Source: Massilia sp. UMI-21 (GTDB lineage Bacteria > Pseudomonadota > Gammaproteobacteria > Burkholderiales > Burkholderiaceae_D). From it: a stretch of 64,000 nucleotides of DNA. Position 1 is the first letter of the stretch; every line of letters begins with the position of its first letter. The stretch lies in contig CP063848.1 in the NCBI GenBank assembly GCA_015277795.1, positions 1,674,001 through 1,738,000 of the forward strand, written 5' to 3'. The position numbers and the translations under genes were made by a program. Shown piece after piece: positions 9,536 to 20,522 of this stretch. Below the pieces are notes generated by a model that made no database searches, was not told the DNA's origin, and saw nothing but the letters and a program-made list of their open reading frames with translations.

Positions 9536-9679
9536 TTGACCGAAATAAATGTGAATTTTGGCAAATAGAACGGGATGCGATGCAAGGTGGCGAGTGCGCC
9601 GCAGTGCGAGCACTGCAAGCAGGAGCCAACGCAGCAGCGCGCCGGTTATGGCAGCCAAAAACACATTTATTTTGGGCGA
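9536..9679. repeat. 144-bp palindromic intergenic element between trmD and rplS
   Basis: Long imperfect inverted repeat. The left arm (9536–9562) and right arm (9654–9679) share an 11-bp perfect core AAATAAATGTG plus TTTTGGC, and the centre is a perfect 7-bp hairpin (GCAGTGC/GCACTGC, 9601–9616). It separates trmD from rplS inside what is normally one operon. No gene is credible here. The terminal-repeat form suggests a fold-back or MITE-like element that could be transcribed as a structured spacer of the mRNA. Confidence 0.55.
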
Positions 9680-9783
9680 GTGCCTAGTACATGTAACGGC
9701 GGGCATGTTGTCCGCATGTTCAACCCCATCCTCTACTGGGCATCCTGTATAGCGCCGGCAAGATGGTTTTTGGAGTAATAAAA

Positions 9784-10170
9784 ATGGATCTGATCCAACA
9801 ACTCGAGCAAGAAGAAATTGCGCGCCTCGGCCGCAAGATCCCTGATTTCGCACCAGGCGACACCGTGGTCGTCAGCGTCAACGTCGTCGAAGGCAACCGC
9901 AAGCGCGCCCAGGCATACGAAGGCGTGGTCATCTCGCGTCGTAACCGCGGCCTGAACTCGAACTTCATCGTTCGCAAGATCTCGTCGGGCGAAGGCGTCG
10001 AGCGTACCTTCCAGCTGTACTCGCCGCTGATCGCTTCGATCGAAGTGAAGCGTCGTGGCGACGTGCGCCGCGCCAAGCTGTACTACCTGCGTGAGCGTTC
10101 GGGCAAGTCGGCACGTATCAAGGAAAAGCTGCCGCAGCGTAAAGTCAAGACCGCAGCAGCAGCTGAGTAA
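9784..10170 (+). CDS. rplS: 50S ribosomal protein L19
   Basis: L19 (128 aa) sits at the 30S–50S interface. The start [20 protein letters not shown] and the core [20 protein letters not shown] and [13 protein letters not shown] are diagnostic. It is the last gene of the rpsP operon, but is 265 bp away from trmD because of the palindromic insert, and it is closed by an intrinsic terminator 20 bp after the stop. It may be read from the upstream promoter or from one inside the spacer. Confidence 0.98.
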   Translation: MDLIQQLEQEEIARLGRKIPDFAPGDTVVVSVNVVEGNRKRAQAYEGVVISRRNRGLNSNFIVRKISSGEGVERTFQLYSPLIASIEVKRRGDVRRAKLYYLRERSGKSARIKEKLPQRKVKTAAAAE

Positions 10171-10190
10171 TAGCATCTGCGTCTTGGGGA

Positions 10191-10217
10191 AAGGCATCCG
10201 TGAGGATGCCTTTTTCT
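10191..10217 (+). terminator. Intrinsic terminator of the rpsP operon
   Basis: A 9-bp stem (AAGGCATCC / GGATGCCTT) with a GTGA loop is followed by TTTCTTT, 20 bp after rplS. Confidence 0.9.
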
Positions 10218-10252
10218 TTATGGCCGCCCGCTTTTGCCTATAGGAATGTAAC

Positions 10253-10921
10253 TTGACCAAGTCCTCCCTCGATCCCATGGCGATGCCGCTCGAAGGCATG
10301 GCGGGCGAAGCGCCGCTCCCGCCCGAGCTGCTGAGCGCGCAGGCCGTCCGCGCCCGCTTCGCGCGCAGCTTGCGCTGGGATCCGGAAGCGTCCGACGAAG
10401 CGCTGCTCGCGCCGGCATTGCGCCTGCGCCGCGCCGCCGTGCTGGTACCGCTGGTCGAGCGTCCGCAAGGCCTGAGCGTGCTGCTGACCAGGCGCACGGA
10501 CCACCTGTCGAGCCACGCCGGCCAGATCAGTTTTCCCGGCGGCCGCGCCGAAGAACTGGATTCTTCGCCGATCGAGACCGCCCTGCGCGAGGCCGAGGAA
10601 GAGATCGGCCTGCACCGCCGGCACGTCGAGATCGTCGGCGTGCTGCCCGAGCACGTCACCATCAGCGCCTACCGCGTCACGCCGGTGGTGGCGCTGGTGA
10701 CCCCGCCCTTCGAGCTGCATGCCGACCCGGGCGAGGTGGCCGAGATCTTCGAGGTGCCGCTGGGCTTCCTGATGTCCGGCGCCAACCACGAGCGCCGCTC
10801 GGTGAGCCTGCCCGACGGCGGCGGCAAGCGCCGTTTCTATGCGATGCCGTTCAATGATTACTTCATCTGGGGCGCCACGGCGGCCATGCTGCGCAACCTG
10901 TATCACTTCCTGCGCGCTTGA
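10253..10921 (+). CDS. Nudix CoA pyrophosphatase (NudL-like)
   Basis: Nudix hydrolase (222 aa) of the CoA pyrophosphatase subgroup, expected to split CoA into 3',5'-ADP and phosphopantetheine. The subgroup motif LLTRRTDHLSSHAGQISFPG (residues about 75–94) runs directly into the Nudix box, whose catalytic core REAEEEIG is intact. The call depends on this pair of motifs. The annotated start is a TTG with AGGA eight bases upstream; an ATG at 10277 is an alternative that loses eight residues. It is probably a separate transcript because a terminator precedes it. Confidence 0.88.
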   Translation: MTKSSLDPMAMPLEGMAGEAPLPPELLSAQAVRARFARSLRWDPEASDEALLAPALRLRRAAVLVPLVERPQGLSVLLTRRTDHLSSHAGQISFPGGRAEELDSSPIETALREAEEEIGLHRRHVEIVGVLPEHVTISAYRVTPVVALVTPPFELHADPGEVAEIFEVPLGFLMSGANHERRSVSLPDGGGKRRFYAMPFNDYFIWGATAAMLRNLYHFLRA

Positions 10922-11151
10922 GGGCAGGCGCGAATCCTGGGGTCGCCGGGGGCGCGTAGCCGGCTTTGCCGTCCGCGCGTCCAGCGCACGCTCGCCCGCT
11001 GTCTGTGCACAAACCGGTGCAACGCGCGCCCGGCGCGCCGGTCACTCCGCCGAACCCGAGTCATCCTTCCATTTCCCGATTTGATTCCGGCCAGCTTCTC
11101 CGCTATCTTAGCGGGCAGTACGGTATTGCCAGAATAAAAAAGGATTCCTGA

Positions 11152-12111
11152 ATGACATTTTTCTCCATCCTCGTCGCGCTGATCATCGAGCAGCTGAAGC
11201 CGCTTCGCGCCGACAACCAGGTCTACGGTGGCATCAAGGGATTCGCGATGCGCATCGAAGGCTGGTTCAATGCGGGCGAGCAGAAGAATGGACGCATGGG
11301 CTGGGTCTTGATGATGCTGGCGCTGATGCTGCCGACCTGGCTGGTGTACTGGTTGTTCATGCGCTACAACCTGGTGCTGCTGGCCTTTGCCTGGAATGTC
11401 CTGATCGTCTACCTGACCCTGGGGTTCCGCCATTACAGCCATTACTTCACCTCGATCCAGCTGGCCCTGAACCAGGGCGACGAAGCCGGCGCGCGCCAGC
11501 TGCTGGCGGAGTGGACCCGCAGCGACACGGTCGGCATGGATGCCACCGAGATCTGCCGCGTCGCCGTCGAAAAATCCTTGACGACCACCCACCGCAACGT
11601 ATTCGGCGTATTCTTCTGGTTCCTGATGCCGCTCGGCCCTGCGGGCGCGGTCATGTACCGCGTGTCCGAATACCTGGCGCGCGCCTGGAACGAACCCGAC
11701 CACATGCGCAACGAGGCCTTCGGCCAGTTCGCCGCCCGGGCCTTCTACTGGATCGACTGGATTCCGGTGCGGCTGACGGCCGTGGCCTTTGCCGTGGTCG
11801 GCAATTTCGAGGATGCGATCTACGCCTGGCGCAATTTCGCGCGCCGCTGGGCCGACGAATCGAAGGGCATCCTCCTGGCCGCCGGCGGGGGAGCGATGGG
11901 CGTCCGGCTCGGCACGCCGAACGAGAACGCACCCGAGCCGCTGCCCCTGGATGCCGCAACGGTCGACCTGAGCGACCGCGATACCGAGATGCTGCCGGGC
12001 GAGGAGCCGAACCTGCGCGCCCTGCAAAGCACGGTCGGACTGGTGTGGCGGGCCCTGGTCTTGTGGATGATCCTGTTGCTCCTGCTGTCGAGCGTGGTGT
12101 GGCTGGGCTGA
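11152..12111 (+). CDS. CobD/CbiB-family integral membrane protein
   Basis: A 319-residue inner-membrane protein similar to the CobD/CbiB cobalamin-synthesis family, in the form common as an isolated gene in Burkholderiales. N-terminal segments near residues 45–90 are hydrophobic (LMMLALMLPTWLVYWLFM), a conserved helical middle follows (EYLARAWNEP, AFYWIDWIPVRLTAVAFAVVG) and the protein ends with a membrane anchor (LVLWMILLLLLSSVVWLG). CbiB attaches the aminopropanol arm to adenosylcobyric acid, but no other cobalamin genes are present here, and this isolated form may have another function. The start is an ATG 6 nt after an AAAGGA box. Confidence 0.75.
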   Translation: MTFFSILVALIIEQLKPLRADNQVYGGIKGFAMRIEGWFNAGEQKNGRMGWVLMMLALMLPTWLVYWLFMRYNLVLLAFAWNVLIVYLTLGFRHYSHYFTSIQLALNQGDEAGARQLLAEWTRSDTVGMDATEICRVAVEKSLTTTHRNVFGVFFWFLMPLGPAGAVMYRVSEYLARAWNEPDHMRNEAFGQFAARAFYWIDWIPVRLTAVAFAVVGNFEDAIYAWRNFARRWADESKGILLAAGGGAMGVRLGTPNENAPEPLPLDAATVDLSDRDTEMLPGEEPNLRALQSTVGLVWRALVLWMILLLLLSSVVWLG

Positions 12112-12175
12112 GCGATATCGGGGTTTTCGCGCGTATCGGCGTGTATCGGGTCTCGTCCGGCAGTCTTCTATAAGA

Positions 12176-12181
12176 TATAAT
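12176..12181 (+). promoter_or_regulatory. Possible -10 box upstream of the DUF3579 gene
   Basis: A perfect TATAAT 55 bp before the start at 12237, with no clear -35 box. Confidence 0.35.
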
Positions 12182-12236
12182 AGTGAGCTGAGGTTGTTCT
12201 CATCCACGCAGTATTCTTGTTTCAGCAAGCAGCACT

Positions 12237-12587
12237 ATGGCCGAGTTACCGCACACCACGGATGAAAAACTGAAAGACGAGTTTTTTATCCTGGGCATCA
12301 CCAGCAAAGGCAGGCAGTTTCGCCCCAGCGACTGGGCCGAGCGCCTGTGCGGCGTCATGTCGTGCTTTGCTCCCGGCGCCGCCGGCCGTGATTCCCACTT
12401 ACAATTTTCTCCCTGGGTCCACCCGACCATGGTCAATGGCGTCAAGGCCGTCGTGGTCAGTCGCGAGCTGCAGAAGATCGAGCCGCTGGCCTACCATTTC
12501 GTGCTCAACTTCGCCAAGGACAACGATCTGCAGGTGGCCGACGCCTGCTTCGTGCCGCCGCCGGAGCAGAAAAAACCGGCAAGCTGA
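12237..12587 (+). CDS. DUF3579 domain-containing protein
   Basis: A 116-residue soluble protein whose whole length matches the DUF3579 pattern known from betaproteobacteria: EFFILGITSKGRQFRPSDWAERL, then the SFAPGAAGR/YSPWVHP-like central block, then a C-terminal KIEPLAYHFVLNFAKDNDLQV. No catalytic motif is evident and the function is unknown. It is a single-gene unit between a TATAAT box and a strong terminator. The family assignment rests on remembered family features. Confidence 0.8.
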   Translation: MAELPHTTDEKLKDEFFILGITSKGRQFRPSDWAERLCGVMSCFAPGAAGRDSHLQFSPWVHPTMVNGVKAVVVSRELQKIEPLAYHFVLNFAKDNDLQVADACFVPPPEQKKPAS

Positions 12588-12619
12588 GACCGTGCCGCTT
12601 TTACCCTTCCGAATCCTGG

Positions 12620-12660
12620 AACTGGCGCTATGATGAAAGTCATAGCGCCAGTTTTCATTC
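12620..12660 (+). terminator. Strong intrinsic terminator after the DUF3579 gene
   Basis: A 14-bp perfect stem (AACTGGCGCTATGA and its complement) with a six-base loop, followed by TTTCATT. Confidence 0.9.
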
Positions 12661-12728
12661 AGGCCTGCCGCCTCCGCTTCAGCCACCGGCACGGAACAGG
12701 AAGAGGGCGAGGAAGAAGGAGAGACACC

Positions 12729-13178
12729 ATGCACATCCGCGACATCTGCACCAGCGAAGCCGCCCACTGCACCCGGGACGAAACCGTACAGGGCGCGGCG
12801 CTCACGATGCGCCGCCTGCACGTGGGCGACCTGATCGTCGTCGAGCAGTTCGACGGCGCCAGCGTCCCGGTCGGCATCGTGACCGACCGCGATATCGTGG
12901 TCTCGGTCATCGCACCCGGCCTCGATCCGGCCAGCCTGCAGGTCGGCGACATCATGGCCGACGACCTGCTCACCGCGCGCGAGACCGACGATGTCTACGA
13001 GACCATCGAACGGATGCGCCTGCGCGGCATCCGGCGTGTGCCGGTGATCGATGCCAAGGGCAGCCTGGCGGGCATCGTCAGCGCCGATGACCTGCTCGAA
13101 TTCCTCGCCGAAGAGATGGGGGAATTGTCCCGTATCAGTCCCTATCAACAGGCGCACGAGCGCAGGGCCCGGCAGTAA
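12729..13178 (+). CDS. Tandem CBS-domain protein
   Basis: A 149-residue protein made almost entirely of one pair of CBS domains (about residues 5–60 and 72–130), which form a Bateman module that usually binds adenine nucleotides or SAM. The end of the first domain reads VGIVTDRDIVVSVI and the second carries RMRLRGIRRVPVIDAKGSLAGIVSADDL. No catalytic domain is attached, so it probably acts as a stand-alone sensor or binds a partner. The ATG at 12729 is preceded by a GGAGA box; upstream in-frame codons look non-coding. Confidence 0.88.
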   Translation: MHIRDICTSEAAHCTRDETVQGAALTMRRLHVGDLIVVEQFDGASVPVGIVTDRDIVVSVIAPGLDPASLQVGDIMADDLLTARETDDVYETIERMRLRGIRRVPVIDAKGSLAGIVSADDLLEFLAEEMGELSRISPYQQAHERRARQ

Positions 13179-13268
13179 TTAAGCTGGCCCTCAGGCCCGG
13201 TCTGCTACCATCCTGCATTGGTCAAGAACATGCAGGACGGCTCTGTCCTGCCAACACGACAGGACACC

Positions 13269-16076
<2,808 letters not shown>

Positions 16077-16181
16077 AAGCAACACTTGGCAACACTTGCA
16101 AGCCCGATTATGACAAGCCACCTCCTGCTGCGTTAAAATGTTTCCTTTGAGAAGTATTAGTTGCCAGGCATCAGGAGCATC

Positions 16182-16973
16182 ATGAAAGGGATAGTAAAAG
16201 CGCAAGCGCCGAACGCACTGCCGTTCGCCGGCAAGGTGGCCATCGTGACCGGCGCGGCCAGCGGCATCGGCCGCGCCACGGCGCTGGCCTTCGGCCGTGC
16301 CGGCGCCCATGTCGTGGTCGCCGACACCGCCATCGACGGCGGCCACGCAACCGCCGCGATGATCGTCGAGTCGGGCGGCAAGGCCTTGTTCGTGCGCAGC
16401 GACATCGGCAAGGCAAGCGAGGTCGAGGCGCTGGTCGAGAAGACCATCAACCACTATGGCCGCCTCGACATCGCGGTCAACAATGCCGCGATCGACGAGG
16501 AATGCGCGCCGGTGGCGGAGGGCGACGAAGCGCAGTTCGACCGCATCATGGACGCCAACGTCAAGGGCGTCTGGCTGTGCATGAAGTACCAGCTGCGCGA
16601 GATGCTCAAGCAGGGCGGCGGGGCGATCGTCAATGTGTCGTCGGTGTCGGGCCTGGTGGGCGCGCCGAACCGTGCGATCTATGCGGCCAGCAAGCACGCG
16701 GTGATCGGCCTGACCAGGAGCGCCGCCGCCGAGTATGCGCGCGACGGCATCCGCATCAACGTGCTGTGCCCGGCGGCGGTGAAGACGCCGATGCTGGCGC
16801 GCATGGTGGAGCGCGATCCGTCCGGCGAGAAGAAACTCAAGGCCTCGCATCCGATGGGACGTTTCGCCGAGACCGCCGAGGTGGCGAATGCGGCCCTGTG
16901 GCTGGCCTCGGAGCAGGCTTCCTACGTCAACGGCCACGAGCTGGTGGTGGACGGCGGCTTCACCGCGGTGTGA
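16182..16973 (+). CDS. Short-chain dehydrogenase/reductase (SDR)
   Basis: A 263-residue classical SDR oxidoreductase. The cofactor motif TGAASGIG is near residue 24, the NNAA motif near 92, and the catalytic serine and YxxxK pair appear as VSSVSG and YAASK near 145–165. An aspartate after the second strand (VVVADTA) points to NAD(H) preference. The substrate is not deducible. The ATG at 16182 follows an AGGAG box by 4 bp. The gene stands alone, 3' to the M16 peptidase and convergent with the GntR gene. Confidence 0.9.
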   Translation: MKGIVKAQAPNALPFAGKVAIVTGAASGIGRATALAFGRAGAHVVVADTAIDGGHATAAMIVESGGKALFVRSDIGKASEVEALVEKTINHYGRLDIAVNNAAIDEECAPVAEGDEAQFDRIMDANVKGVWLCMKYQLREMLKQGGGAIVNVSSVSGLVGAPNRAIYAASKHAVIGLTRSAAAEYARDGIRINVLCPAAVKTPMLARMVERDPSGEKKLKASHPMGRFAETAEVANAALWLASEQASYVNGHELVVDGGFTAV

Positions 16974-17008
16974 GCACGGGGGGCGGCCGAGCCTGCGTCA
17001 GCCAGCCC

Positions 17009-17782
17009 CTAGGAGGCGTTCAGCTCCGCCACGAAATCGTACATGTCGCCCCTGAACCAGGAGCGGCAGAACTCCACCGCGCGCCCGTCGCGGGCGAATC
17101 CCAGCCGCTCGACGCACAGGCCGGCATCGCCCTCCCTGACCTGGAGCAGGCGCGCCTGTTCGGCAGTGAGCAGCAGCGCCGACAGGCGCTGCAGCGCGCG
17201 CACCGGCCGCTGGCCGGTGCGCTCCAGGGCCGCGTACATCGAATCGTCCACCGCATCGAGCGAGGGCAGGGCGAAGGCGGCGATGGTCGCGTACTCGAGG
17301 CACATCGGCAGCTCGTCGGCATAGCGGATGCGGTTGAAGCGGTAGACCGCGGTGCCCGGCGAGAGCCGCAGGCGCAGCGCTTCTTCCGGCGTCACCAGGC
17401 CTTCCGAGCGCTTGAGCCACTCGTTGCGCGGCGCCCGGCCGCGCGCCCGCATGTCTTCCGAAAATGAGCTGAGCTTGGCGAAGTTCTTCTCGATGCGGGT
17501 GTTGATGAAATTGCCCGCACCGGCGCGCCGCACCAGCAGGCCTTCTTCGACCAGGACGTCGATTGCCTTGCGCACCGTGATGCGCGAGATACCGAGCTCC
17601 TGCGCCAGCTGGCGCTCGGCCGGCAAGGCCGAGGCCGAGCCCCAGGCGCCTTCGTCGATGGCGCGGCGCAGCGCGTACTGCAGCTGCTGGTAGAGGGGGA
17701 GCTTGCCGCCGCCGGCGGCCGATTGCATCAAGTCGGCAATGGAAAGCATGCGGGCCATGGGTTGTTCGCGAGGCCGCATCAT
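17009..17782 (-). CDS. GntR/HutC-family transcriptional regulator
   Basis: A 257-residue regulator. The N-terminal winged helix (residues about 30–95) reads PLYQQLQYALRRAIDEGAW, then LPAERQLAQELGISRITVRK, the GntR signature. The C-terminal part is the UTRA ligand-binding domain (FNRIRYADELPMCLEYATI and CVERLGFARDGRAVEF), the HutC/NagR/YvoA type that often senses GlcN6P or GlcNAc6P. The amino-sugar catabolic operon lies 3 kb upstream on the same strand, so it is the natural candidate for that operon's regulator, though not adjacent. The start may instead be Met9 or Met12; no ribosome site decides. Confidence 0.88.
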   Translation of the reverse strand: MMRPREQPMARMLSIADLMQSAAGGGKLPLYQQLQYALRRAIDEGAWGSASALPAERQLAQELGISRITVRKAIDVLVEEGLLVRRAGAGNFINTRIEKNFAKLSSFSEDMRARGRAPRNEWLKRSEGLVTPEEALRLRLSPGTAVYRFNRIRYADELPMCLEYATIAAFALPSLDAVDDSMYAALERTGQRPVRALQRLSALLLTAEQARLLQVREGDAGLCVERLGFARDGRAVEFCRSWFRGDMYDFVAELNAS

Positions 17783-17798
17783 ACCATTGCGCGCGTGC

Positions 17799-18869
17799 TC
17801 ACTTCGGGCGCGGGCGCTTCAGGTCGTGGCTGACCACCTTGATGCGGCCGGCGCGGATTTCGCGCACCGCAGCCTCGACCGCGCGCGCGACATTGCGCAC
17901 CTCTTCCTGGACCGCGGTGTCGCGGTCGAGCGTCTCATGGCTGTTGGCATAGGATTCGTAGTAGCCGATATACCGGTCGAGCTGGGAGAAGCTGCCGGCG
18001 TCGATCAGGCCCATCCATGACAGCCAATCCGACAAGGAGCGCCGCAAGCCTTCGATGCCGGCCACGTCGCCATGGACGACCAGCCCGAATGCGCGTCCGG
18101 CCAGGTGTTTCGGGTAGTCCCAGCCCGCCAGCTCGAGTTCCTTGGCCTCGGCCGCGGTCTTGCCGTGGGTCGAGGTCGGATCGGGGTTGCCGCCGTCGGC
18201 GCACACCAGCCTGTCGATCATCGCCTTCAGGACCGTCGGCGCCTGGTACCAGTAGGTCGGGGTCAGGATGATGACGCCGTGCGCGCTCACCCAGCGCTCG
18301 TAGATCTCGTTCATCCAGTCGTTGACCTGGCGCAGCGAGTGGTTGGGGTAGCAGCTGCAGGGCCAATGGCAGAGCGGCATCGCGGTGGAGGCGCAGCCCT
18401 TGCAGGGGTGGATGTGGCGGTCGTAGTCGGAGGTCACCAGGCTCAGGTCGAGCAGGTCGGTCTCGATCCCCAGGCCGTCCAGCGTCTCCTTGGCCAGCAT
18501 GCTCAGGCGCCAGGACTTCGAGATCTCGCCGGGGCAGCTGCCGTCGTTGCGGGCCGCGCCGTTGATCAGGAGGATGCGGCTGCGGGTCGCCGGGTCTTTC
18601 TGGCGGGCCTCGGCCGCCTTCAGGCGCTCGGAGGCTTCCTGCCATTCGATCGACAAGTCATAGTCGGGATCGGCATAACCCGGCCCGGCCTTGACGGTGC
18701 GCGGCGCCTTGCGCCCGTCCTGGTAGGCATCCCAGGCCACCTGTTCGACCCCGTCCAGCGCATCGTCGACGCTCTCGTAGGCAGGATCGGTGAGTGCGCG
18801 CCGGAAGCGCAGATGGAATTCGTTGCGTCCGAGCCTTGCCGGCGCCTGCCCCTTGCGTACTTGTGTCAT
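17799..18869 (-). CDS. Flavodoxin-fold NAD(P)H:FMN reductase-like protein with Cys cluster
   Basis: A 356-residue protein with an N-terminal extension of about 95 residues followed by a flavodoxin-like domain. LLINGAARNDGSCPGEISKS matches the FMN-phosphate loop of the NADPH-dependent FMN reductase family, and ILTPTYWYQAPTVLKAMIDR the second FMN contact. Between them is a cysteine-rich insert with CKGC, then C, CSC within about 20 residues, reminiscent of iron–sulfur flavoproteins, though the spacing differs from the compact Isf motif. It lies 16 bp upstream of the GntR gene on the same strand and is probably co-transcribed. Substrate and metal content are unknown. Confidence 0.75.
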   Translation of the reverse strand: MTQVRKGQAPARLGRNEFHLRFRRALTDPAYESVDDALDGVEQVAWDAYQDGRKAPRTVKAGPGYADPDYDLSIEWQEASERLKAAEARQKDPATRSRILLINGAARNDGSCPGEISKSWRLSMLAKETLDGLGIETDLLDLSLVTSDYDRHIHPCKGCASTAMPLCHWPCSCYPNHSLRQVNDWMNEIYERWVSAHGVIILTPTYWYQAPTVLKAMIDRLVCADGGNPDPTSTHGKTAAEAKELELAGWDYPKHLAGRAFGLVVHGDVAGIEGLRRSLSDWLSWMGLIDAGSFSQLDRYIGYYESYANSHETLDRDTAVQEEVRNVARAVEAAVREIRAGRIKVVSHDLKRPRPK

Positions 18870-18967
18870 GCCGCCTCCTTGGTATGAAGGGAATTATCAG
18901 CCGGGTAGCGCAGCTGAAATGTTCGCACGCACACATAGCCTTCCGAAAACCCGGACAAAGCATGGAC

Positions 18968-18994
18968 GAAAAAAACCGGGCCAAACGGCCCGGT
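18968..18994 (-). terminator. Intrinsic terminator of the TPR-protein gene
   Basis: Read on the minus strand: an 8-bp stem ACCGGGCC/GGCCCGGT with a GTTT loop and a run of seven T, 20 bp after the stop of the gene at 19016. Confidence 0.85.
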
Positions 18995-19015
18995 CCTGGT
19001 CGGCATGGCGAAGGC

Positions 19016-20329
19016 TTACTGCGCGGCGACCGCGCCGCCGCCCTGCTGCTGGAGCAGCATGACCCAGTACTTGGCCAGGTCGGCAGCGCCGCCCTTGCCG
19101 TTGATGCCCTGGAAGGTCTGGATGGCCTCGGCCTTCTTGCCGGCGCGCGCCTGCGCCATGCCCAGGCGCAGCTTGGCTTCGTCCGGGGACTTCAGGCCGC
19201 CCTTGGCGATACCCTGCTGGATGAAGCCGACGCCCTTGTCGGCCTGGCCCATGGTGGCGTAGGCCCAGCCCAGGTTGACCAGGCCGGCGCCGGTCTTGCT
19301 CTTGGCGGCGCTGGCTTCGCCCGACGCGATGGTCTTGGCGTCGTCGGCGGCCTGCCTGGTCGCCTTGGCGCGCAGCGCGTTGTGGGTCTTGGCATCGCTG
19401 CCCTTGCCCAGCACGCCGGCCGCGTAGCCGGCGTCGAGCACTTCCTTGGCCTCAGCCGGGAAGCCGTCGCGCAGGGCGACTTCGGCCAGGTAGGTGTAGT
19501 GCTCAGGCGGCATGGCCTTCACGGCAGCCATTTCCAGGCGCAGCATGCTGGCGCCGTAGGTGGCTTCGTCGAAGCCGGCCTTGCGGGTCACGCCGCGGCT
19601 GAGCAGGTCCATCCAGAAGTCGTCGGTCGGATAGTACTGCACCAGGTTCTCGAGGGCGAACAGGTAGCCCGCGGTGTCCTTGGCCTTGTTGGCTTCCTGG
19701 CCCAGCAGGCGCAGGTCGTTCTCGGACGGCTTCTGGCCGGCCTTCTTGGCCTCGTTGATCGAGCTCAGCAGCATATCCTTGGCGCCGCTGAAGTTGCCGC
19801 TGTTGATCTGCGCGCGCGACATGGCGGTACGCACCTTGGCCGGGTCGCCGCCTTCCTTGGTGTAGCGGGTGTACCACTCGACCGCCTTGGCGTAGTTCTT
19901 GGCGTTGTAGTTGGCGTCGCCCAGTGCCTGGTAATAGGTGATCTGCTCGGCCGGCTGCAGGCGGCCCGAGGCGAGGATCGCCTCCATGACCGGGATGGCG
20001 GCGGCGTTGTTGTCCGAACCCAGGGCCCAGGACAGCTTCATGCGGTTGATGACGTAGTCTTCGTACGGGGTACGGTTCGGCATCGCTTCGGCCTGGGTGA
20101 TGCGGCTCTCCACTTCGGTGAAGTTCTTGGCATCAATCAGTGGCTTGAGCGCAGCCGGGTCGAGCAACTTGAACATGTCGGGACGGACGGTATCCTTCGC
20201 GGCTGCCTGTGCGGTGGCGGCCGCCGCATCGCTCTTCTGCTGTGCGTAGGCGCTGGATACCAGTGCCGGGGCGGACACGCCGATCGCGGCGAGCATCAGG
20301 CAGAGGCGGGCAAGACGGAATTGGGCCAT
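19016..20329 (-). CDS. Exported tetratricopeptide-repeat protein
   Basis: A 437-residue protein with a signal peptide (hydrophobic LARLCLMLAAIGVSAPALVSS, cleavage near AYAQQ). The mature part is helical and has TPR-like units, for example YYQALGDANYNAKNYAKAVEWYTRY region (near residues 140–160) and LVNLGWAYATMGQADKGV near 365. It should act as a periplasmic scaffold; no catalytic domain is visible. The ATG at 20329 has AAGGA 7 bp upstream; a longer in-frame start would put a charged extension before the signal. It lies downstream of the hexosaminidase on the same strand, after a 193-bp gap, and is probably a separate unit. Confidence 0.85.
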   Translation of the reverse strand: MAQFRLARLCLMLAAIGVSAPALVSSAYAQQKSDAAAATAQAAAKDTVRPDMFKLLDPAALKPLIDAKNFTEVESRITQAEAMPNRTPYEDYVINRMKLSWALGSDNNAAAIPVMEAILASGRLQPAEQITYYQALGDANYNAKNYAKAVEWYTRYTKEGGDPAKVRTAMSRAQINSGNFSGAKDMLLSSINEAKKAGQKPSENDLRLLGQEANKAKDTAGYLFALENLVQYYPTDDFWMDLLSRGVTRKAGFDEATYGASMLRLEMAAVKAMPPEHYTYLAEVALRDGFPAEAKEVLDAGYAAGVLGKGSDAKTHNALRAKATRQAADDAKTIASGEASAAKSKTGAGLVNLGWAYATMGQADKGVGFIQQGIAKGGLKSPDEAKLRLGMAQARAGKKAEAIQTFQGINGKGGAADLAKYWVMLLQQQGGGAVAAQ

Positions 20330-20522
20330 GAATAATCCTTCAATCAAGTCGATAATGGGGGAACATGCATACTCAGCAATGTAGCAAGAATGCTATCCCG
20401 GCAAAATGTGCATTGTCCCATAAAACTGCCTTTTTCAGGCCCGGCAATTGTGCCCTAGCGTGCGCGAGAATGCGCGCGCGCTTACATGTCGTTACCTCAT
20501 GCATTGGGGAAAGTGCCGCTCC

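Noticed and set aside
9308..9853. Minus-strand frame through the palindromic element (hydrophobic peptide)
   Set aside because: It runs from trmD across the repeat into rplS; the coding look comes from the palindrome, and no start signal is present.
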